DNA from: Wohlfahrtiimonas sp.
Lineage (GTDB): Bacteria; Pseudomonadota; Gammaproteobacteria; Cardiobacteriales; Wohlfahrtiimonadaceae
NCBI GenBank assembly: GCA_030149965.1
Contig: JASLHB010000094.1
Span: 1-8,782 of the forward strand
Length of the DNA: 8,782 nt
Direction: 5' to 3'
The notes below the pieces were generated by a model. That model saw nothing but the letters and a program-made list of their open reading frames with translations, was not told the DNA's origin and searched no databases. Positions 6,272-8,782 of the stretch are shown here, piece after piece. How positions within the stretch are numbered: the first letter of the stretch is position 1; each line of letters starts with the position of its first letter. The translations under genes were made by a program, and so were the position numbers.

Positions 6272-7437
6272 TGTTAATGAATGCTTACAAGCGCTTTCCT
6301 GTCAATTTTGTCCGTGGGAAAGGTCCTTTTTTATACAGTGATCAGAATCATGAATACATTGACTGTGTTTCTGGCATTGCAGTGAATTGTCTTGGGCATT
6401 CGCATCCTGCAATGGTTCAAACAGCACGTGAACAAAGCGAAAAATTATTCCATATTTCAAATTTGTATCAGAACGATGCGCAAACATTGTTGGCACAAAA
6501 ATTAATTCGCAATAGCTTTCATCAACAAGTTTTCTTTTGTAATTCAGGCACAGAAGCGAATGAATTAGCAATTAAAATTGTGCGTAAACATGGTCATTCA
6601 ATCTCGTCAAATAAAACGAAAATTCTGTATATGAAGGAATCTTTTCATGGCAGAAGTACAGGCGCACTAGCTGTAACAGGGCAGGAGAAATATCAAGCGC
6701 CATTTCGTCCATTAATGGGCGATACAGTGGAGTGTGAGTTCAATGATGTAGAAATGGTAAAAGCATTAGTGAATGATGAATTCTGCGGTATTTTCATTGA
6801 GCCTGTGCAAGGTGAAAGTGGGATTCGTGCTGCAACGCCAGAATTTTTACAAACATTGCGTGATTTGGCAGATAAATTCAATGCATTGTTGGTATTTGAT
6901 GAGATTCAATGCGGAATGGGCAGAATGGGCACATTATTCGCTTATCAGCAAATGAATGTTGTGCCGGATGTTGTGACAATTGCGAAAGCATTGGGCGGCG
7001 GAGTGCCTATTGCTGCATGTTTAACGCGTGAAAAAGCGAATGATATCATTGTACCGGGCGATCATGGCTCTACTTATGGTGGTAATCCATTCGTTTGTGC
7101 TATCGCGAATGCTGTATTGACTGAGCTGATTGATCATGGCGTAGTTGCTGCAGTTACAGAGCGAGGTTCATATACGCAGAAGAAACTGAATTTATTGAAA
7201 GTATATTTTCCTTTCATTAAAGAGATTCGTGGCAAGGGATTGTTATTAGGTATTCAGTTTGATGAATCAGTGAAAGCTTCTGATGTTGTGAATGCTGCAT
7301 TTGCAGAGCGATTATTATTAGTGGGCGCTGGCGATAATGTTGTGCGTTTCTTCCCGCCATTGAATATCACTTTGGATCATATAGATGTGATGGTTAGTCG
7401 TTTAGAGCAAGTATTGAGCAAAATTGCCAATCAATAA
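6271..7437 (+). CDS. argD: Acetylornithine aminotransferase
   Basis: ArgD is a PLP-dependent class-III aminotransferase that converts N-acetylglutamate semialdehyde and glutamate to N-acetylornithine. The 388 residues fit the family. Visible landmarks are CNSGTEANELAIK (90-102) for cofactor phosphate binding, FHGRSTGALAVTG (125-137), EPVQGE (177-182), FDEIQCGMGR (209-218) with Asp210 and Gln213, the Schiff-base Lys239 in TIAKALGGG (236-244), and HGSTYGGNP (265-273). The ATG at 6271 overlaps the argB stop by one base and has AAAGGA (6256-6261) at suitable spacing. The next ATG at 6277 would be too far from it. Related enzymes may also act in lysine synthesis on succinyl-diaminopimelate, so a dual role is possible. 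It is the last gene of the operon, with a hairpin 22 bases after the stop. Confidence 0.96.
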   Translation: MLMNAYKRFPVNFVRGKGPFLYSDQNHEYIDCVSGIAVNCLGHSHPAMVQTAREQSEKLFHISNLYQNDAQTLLAQKLIRNSFHQQVFFCNSGTEANELAIKIVRKHGHSISSNKTKILYMKESFHGRSTGALAVTGQEKYQAPFRPLMGDTVECEFNDVEMVKALVNDEFCGIFIEPVQGESGIRAATPEFLQTLRDLADKFNALLVFDEIQCGMGRMGTLFAYQQMNVVPDVVTIAKALGGGVPIAACLTREKANDIIVPGDHGSTYGGNPFVCAIANAVLTELIDHGVVAAVTERGSYTQKKLNLLKVYFPFIKEIRGKGLLLGIQFDESVKASDVVNAAFAERLLLVGAGDNVVRFFPPLNITLDHIDVMVSRLEQVLSKIANQ

Positions 7438-7459
7438 CTTTTAAAGCTTAGAAAGGCAA

Positions 7460-7487
7460 AGCCCGCAATAGTTTCCTATTGCGGGCT
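7460..7487. terminator. Hairpin terminator after argD, probably bidirectional
   Basis: A GC-rich perfect 12-bp stem (7460-7471 with 7476-7487, AGCCCGCAATAG/CTATTGCGGGCT) encloses loop TTTC. On the plus strand there is no clean U-tract after it (CTGTCATATCC). On the minus strand the hairpin has a GAAA loop and is followed by the T-rich TTGCCTTTC. It sits in the convergent gap between argD and the minus-strand gene at 7610 and likely insulates both, possibly more efficiently for the minus strand. Confidence 0.75.
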
Positions 7488-7518
7488 CTGTCATATCCTC
7501 TATGTGCTATTTTGCCTA

Positions 7519-7560
7519 AGTTCCTGAAGAGCTTTTTAGATTATCTCTTTTTCAGGAGCT
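7519..7560. repeat. Second imperfect hairpin in the argD downstream gap
   Basis: AGTTCCTGAA (7519-7528) can pair with TTCAGGAGCT (7551-7560) over 10 bp with one G-U pair. An inner GAG/CTC (7529-7531 with 7545-7547) may extend it. It lacks a U-tract on either strand next to the stem. It may be an auxiliary terminator or RNA 3'-end structure. The rest of the 172-bp gap is plain AT-rich sequence. Confidence 0.4.
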
Positions 7561-7609
7561 ACATACAAAGTACCATTATTATTTTAGATGTCAACTTTTT
7601 TGATCGATA

Positions 7610-8302
7610 TCAATTTTCAACCACGATTGGAGAAATGATTTTTCCTGAAAAATATTGCGGTGAGATATACTGAATAATTGATCGTTTCTCTTTATCTAAA
7701 GTTACGTCAATCCCTTTGTTTGGATAGAGATAATGGACTGTGCCTGTTTTATTGCCATCCGCTATTTCTTCTATGATTTGACTTGGCTCACCAAATCGAG
7801 CTTTGACATCTTCAGCTGTTAATACAACCTGAGTAGGAATGAATGCTAAACTGAAAACAGGCTCATCTAAGAATAATTCATTTAAATTTGAAGCTAATTT
7901 GTAGCTTTTCTTGCCGCTCATAGGTGCTTGTACTGCTGTAGATTTCTCTTTAGCTGTTTGTATATCATCAGGATTATTCACTAAAGTGAATGCCATTCTA
8001 CCTAAAAATGGCCCTACCTGCGTTTCACGGAAGTAACCTTCCACTTGATCTCCAGATTCTGTTTCGTATAAAGTGAGAGAAACGCGATTGCCAAAAGTGT
8101 CAATGGCATCTTGCAATGTTGAATGATTCAGCGTTAAGCCAAATACTTGCATATCATTTGTTTCAGATAAAGACGTTTCCCAGAAAGGTTGCTGAGTTGG
8201 ATGCTCCATTCTTGGAACGAACATCGGTAAGCCAAAGTAGGCAAAAGCACCAACAAATAAGATACAAGCAACTGTGATGATGATTTCTTTTTTCATGCTC
8301 AT
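7610..8302 (-). CDS. Membrane-anchored periplasmic protein of unknown function
   Basis: I do not recognise this protein by name. From the ATG at 8302 it has 230 residues: MSMKKE, then a single hydrophobic segment (about 6-26, IIITVACILFVGAFAYFGLPMF), which looks like an uncleaved N-terminal anchor or signal peptide, then a soluble domain expected outside the inner membrane. Two segments look alike: FGLTLNHSTLQDAIDTFG near the start of the soluble part and VVLTAEDVKARFGEP in the C-terminal third. Each has a Leu-Thr, a short helix and a Phe-Gly turn followed by beta strands, reminiscent of BamE/SmpA-like folds. This is a weak inference. Possible starts are 8326, 8302 and 8296. The 8326 start would translate the adk terminator hairpin (AAQAAIF) and is unlikely. 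None has a good Shine-Dalgarno. It follows adk on the same strand with 47 bases between. Confidence 0.7.
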   Translation of the reverse strand: MSMKKEIIITVACILFVGAFAYFGLPMFVPRMEHPTQQPFWETSLSETNDMQVFGLTLNHSTLQDAIDTFGNRVSLTLYETESGDQVEGYFRETQVGPFLGRMAFTLVNNPDDIQTAKEKSTAVQAPMSGKKSYKLASNLNELFLDEPVFSLAFIPTQVVLTAEDVKARFGEPSQIIEEIADGNKTGTVHYLYPNKGIDVTLDKEKRSIIQYISPQYFSGKIISPIVVEN

Positions 8303-8327
8303 AAAAATGGCAGCTTGAGCTGCCATT
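8303..8327 (-). terminator. Terminator hairpin between adk and the downstream gene
   Basis: On the minus strand AATGGCAGC (8327-8319), loop TCAA and GCTGCCATT form a perfect 9-bp stem followed by five Ts (8307-8303, two of them shared with the stem end). It lies 23 bases after the adk stop codon, so it fits an intrinsic terminator for adk. Its U-tract ends exactly at the ATG (8302) of the next gene, which leaves no room for a normal ribosome-binding site. Confidence 0.75.
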
Positions 8328-8337
8328 CCATTTAATT

Positions 8338-8358
8338 TTAAGCTGTCATTTAGCTTAA
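8338..8358. repeat. 7-bp inverted repeat spanning the adk stop codon
   Basis: TTAAGCT (8338-8344) and AGCTTAA (8352-8358) are exact complements with a 7-base spacer. The adk stop codon (8350-8352) lies inside. In adk mRNA this gives a small hairpin just ahead of the terminator, perhaps part of 3'-end protection, or simply chance in AT-rich sequence. Confidence 0.35.
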
Positions 8359-8782
8359 TGCTGTAAAAATACGTTGGCTGATTTCATTAACATCACCAAC
8401 GCCTTCAACGGTTACTAATTTACCTTGTTTGGTATAGTAGTTGATTAAAGGTGTTGTTTCAGACTCATAAACTTTGCGACGTTTCTCAATTGTTTCTTCA
8501 TTATCATCTGAACGACCGCGAGATAATAAACGGCCTTTAATGATTTCAAAAGGAACATCAAAGAAAATTACTTTATCAATTGGCTGAGATAAACCTGCCA
8601 ATAATTCATCTAAAGCTTCTGCTTGGTTCAAGTTGCGAGGAAAACCATCTAATAAAAAACCACCATCGATAGATTCGATGTTGTTTTTGATCATACCTAA
8701 TACGATATCATCTGAAACCAATTGGCCAGCTTCCATGATTTTCTTAGCTTCTACGCCAAGTTCTGTACCCGCGCTAACTTCA
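8350..8782 (-). CDS. adk: Adenylate kinase, short-LID type (N-terminal part outside window)
   Basis: Adk catalyses ATP + AMP to 2 ADP in the cytoplasm. The C-terminal 143 residues are visible. They begin EVSAGTELGVEAKKIMEAG, and the reading frame stays open past the right edge, so the ATG at 8736 is internal. The missing part should hold the P-loop. Recognisable are GQLVSDDIVLGMI, the AMP-binding FLLDGFPRN and the LID region RLLSRGRSDDNEETIEKRRKVY. The LID is short and lacks the about 27-residue inserted domain of the E. coli enzyme. A short LID is found in alphaproteobacterial, cyanobacterial and some gammaproteobacterial (for example Xanthomonas) adenylate kinases. The C-terminus VEGVGDVNEISQRIFTALS fits the family. 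A nucleoside monophosphate kinase of another specificity is less likely. Confidence 0.93.
   Translation of the reverse strand, partial: EVSAGTELGVEAKKIMEAGQLVSDDIVLGMIKNNIESIDGGFLLDGFPRNLNQAEALDELLAGLSQPIDKVIFFDVPFEIIKGRLLSRGRSDDNEETIEKRRKVYESETTPLINYYTKQGKLVTVEGVGDVNEISQRIFTALS

Noticed and set aside
7479..7673. 64-residue plus-strand open frame after argD
   Set aside because: It begins inside the terminator stem, overlaps the end of the minus-strand gene, has no ribosome-binding site and has a composition like non-coding AT-rich sequence.
8328..8349. Separate promoter for the anchored-protein gene between adk and its start
   Set aside because: The short AT-rich gap contains no recognisable -35/-10 pair with acceptable spacing that would start upstream of 8302.

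Overview
The window looks like a chromosomal segment of an AT-rich Gram-negative bacterium. The signs are a CCA-encoding tRNA-Asn gene, an AbgT-family inner-membrane carrier, two small exported or anchored envelope proteins and a short-LID adenylate kinase. A low-GC gammaproteobacterium is my best guess, but this is inferred from protein style and not demonstrated. I see no phage, IS element, CRISPR array or other mobile element.

Layout, left to right. The left edge may carry the last codons of a plus-strand gene. A hairpin terminator (97-119) follows, then tRNA-Asn(GUU) on the minus strand (127-203) with a consensus sigma-70 promoter (217-244). A 414-bp AT-rich non-coding stretch (204-617) contains a perfect ARG-box-like palindrome at 369-386 and a cluster of inverted and direct repeats. 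Next comes an AbgT-family transporter gene (618-2183, plus). It is convergent with a DUF3108-like exported protein (2287-2964, minus), and the two share a bidirectional terminator. A divergent 120-bp spacer with a 13-bp inverted repeat separates that gene from the core of the window, the arginine operon argC-argJ-argB-argD (3085-7437, plus). The operon closes at a strong hairpin (7460-7487). Two minus-strand genes complete the window: a membrane-anchored protein of unknown function (7610-8302) and adk (8350 to beyond the right edge). A terminator hairpin sits directly before the start codon of the former.

How the genes fit together. ArgB, ArgC and ArgD carry N-acetylglutamate to N-acetylornithine. 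ArgJ transfers the acetyl group back to glutamate, giving the cyclic (acetyl-recycling) pathway. ArgB has the N-terminal helix extension typical of arginine-inhibited, hexameric kinases, as expected when the kinase is the control point. No argA is present in the window. The most intriguing signal is that the clear ARG-box match lies upstream of the AbgT-type transporter and not upstream of argC. Known AbgT proteins handle p-aminobenzoyl-glutamate, an N-acylated glutamate, so a link between this carrier and acetylated arginine intermediates is a testable idea. Nothing else in the window looks like a new multi-gene system.
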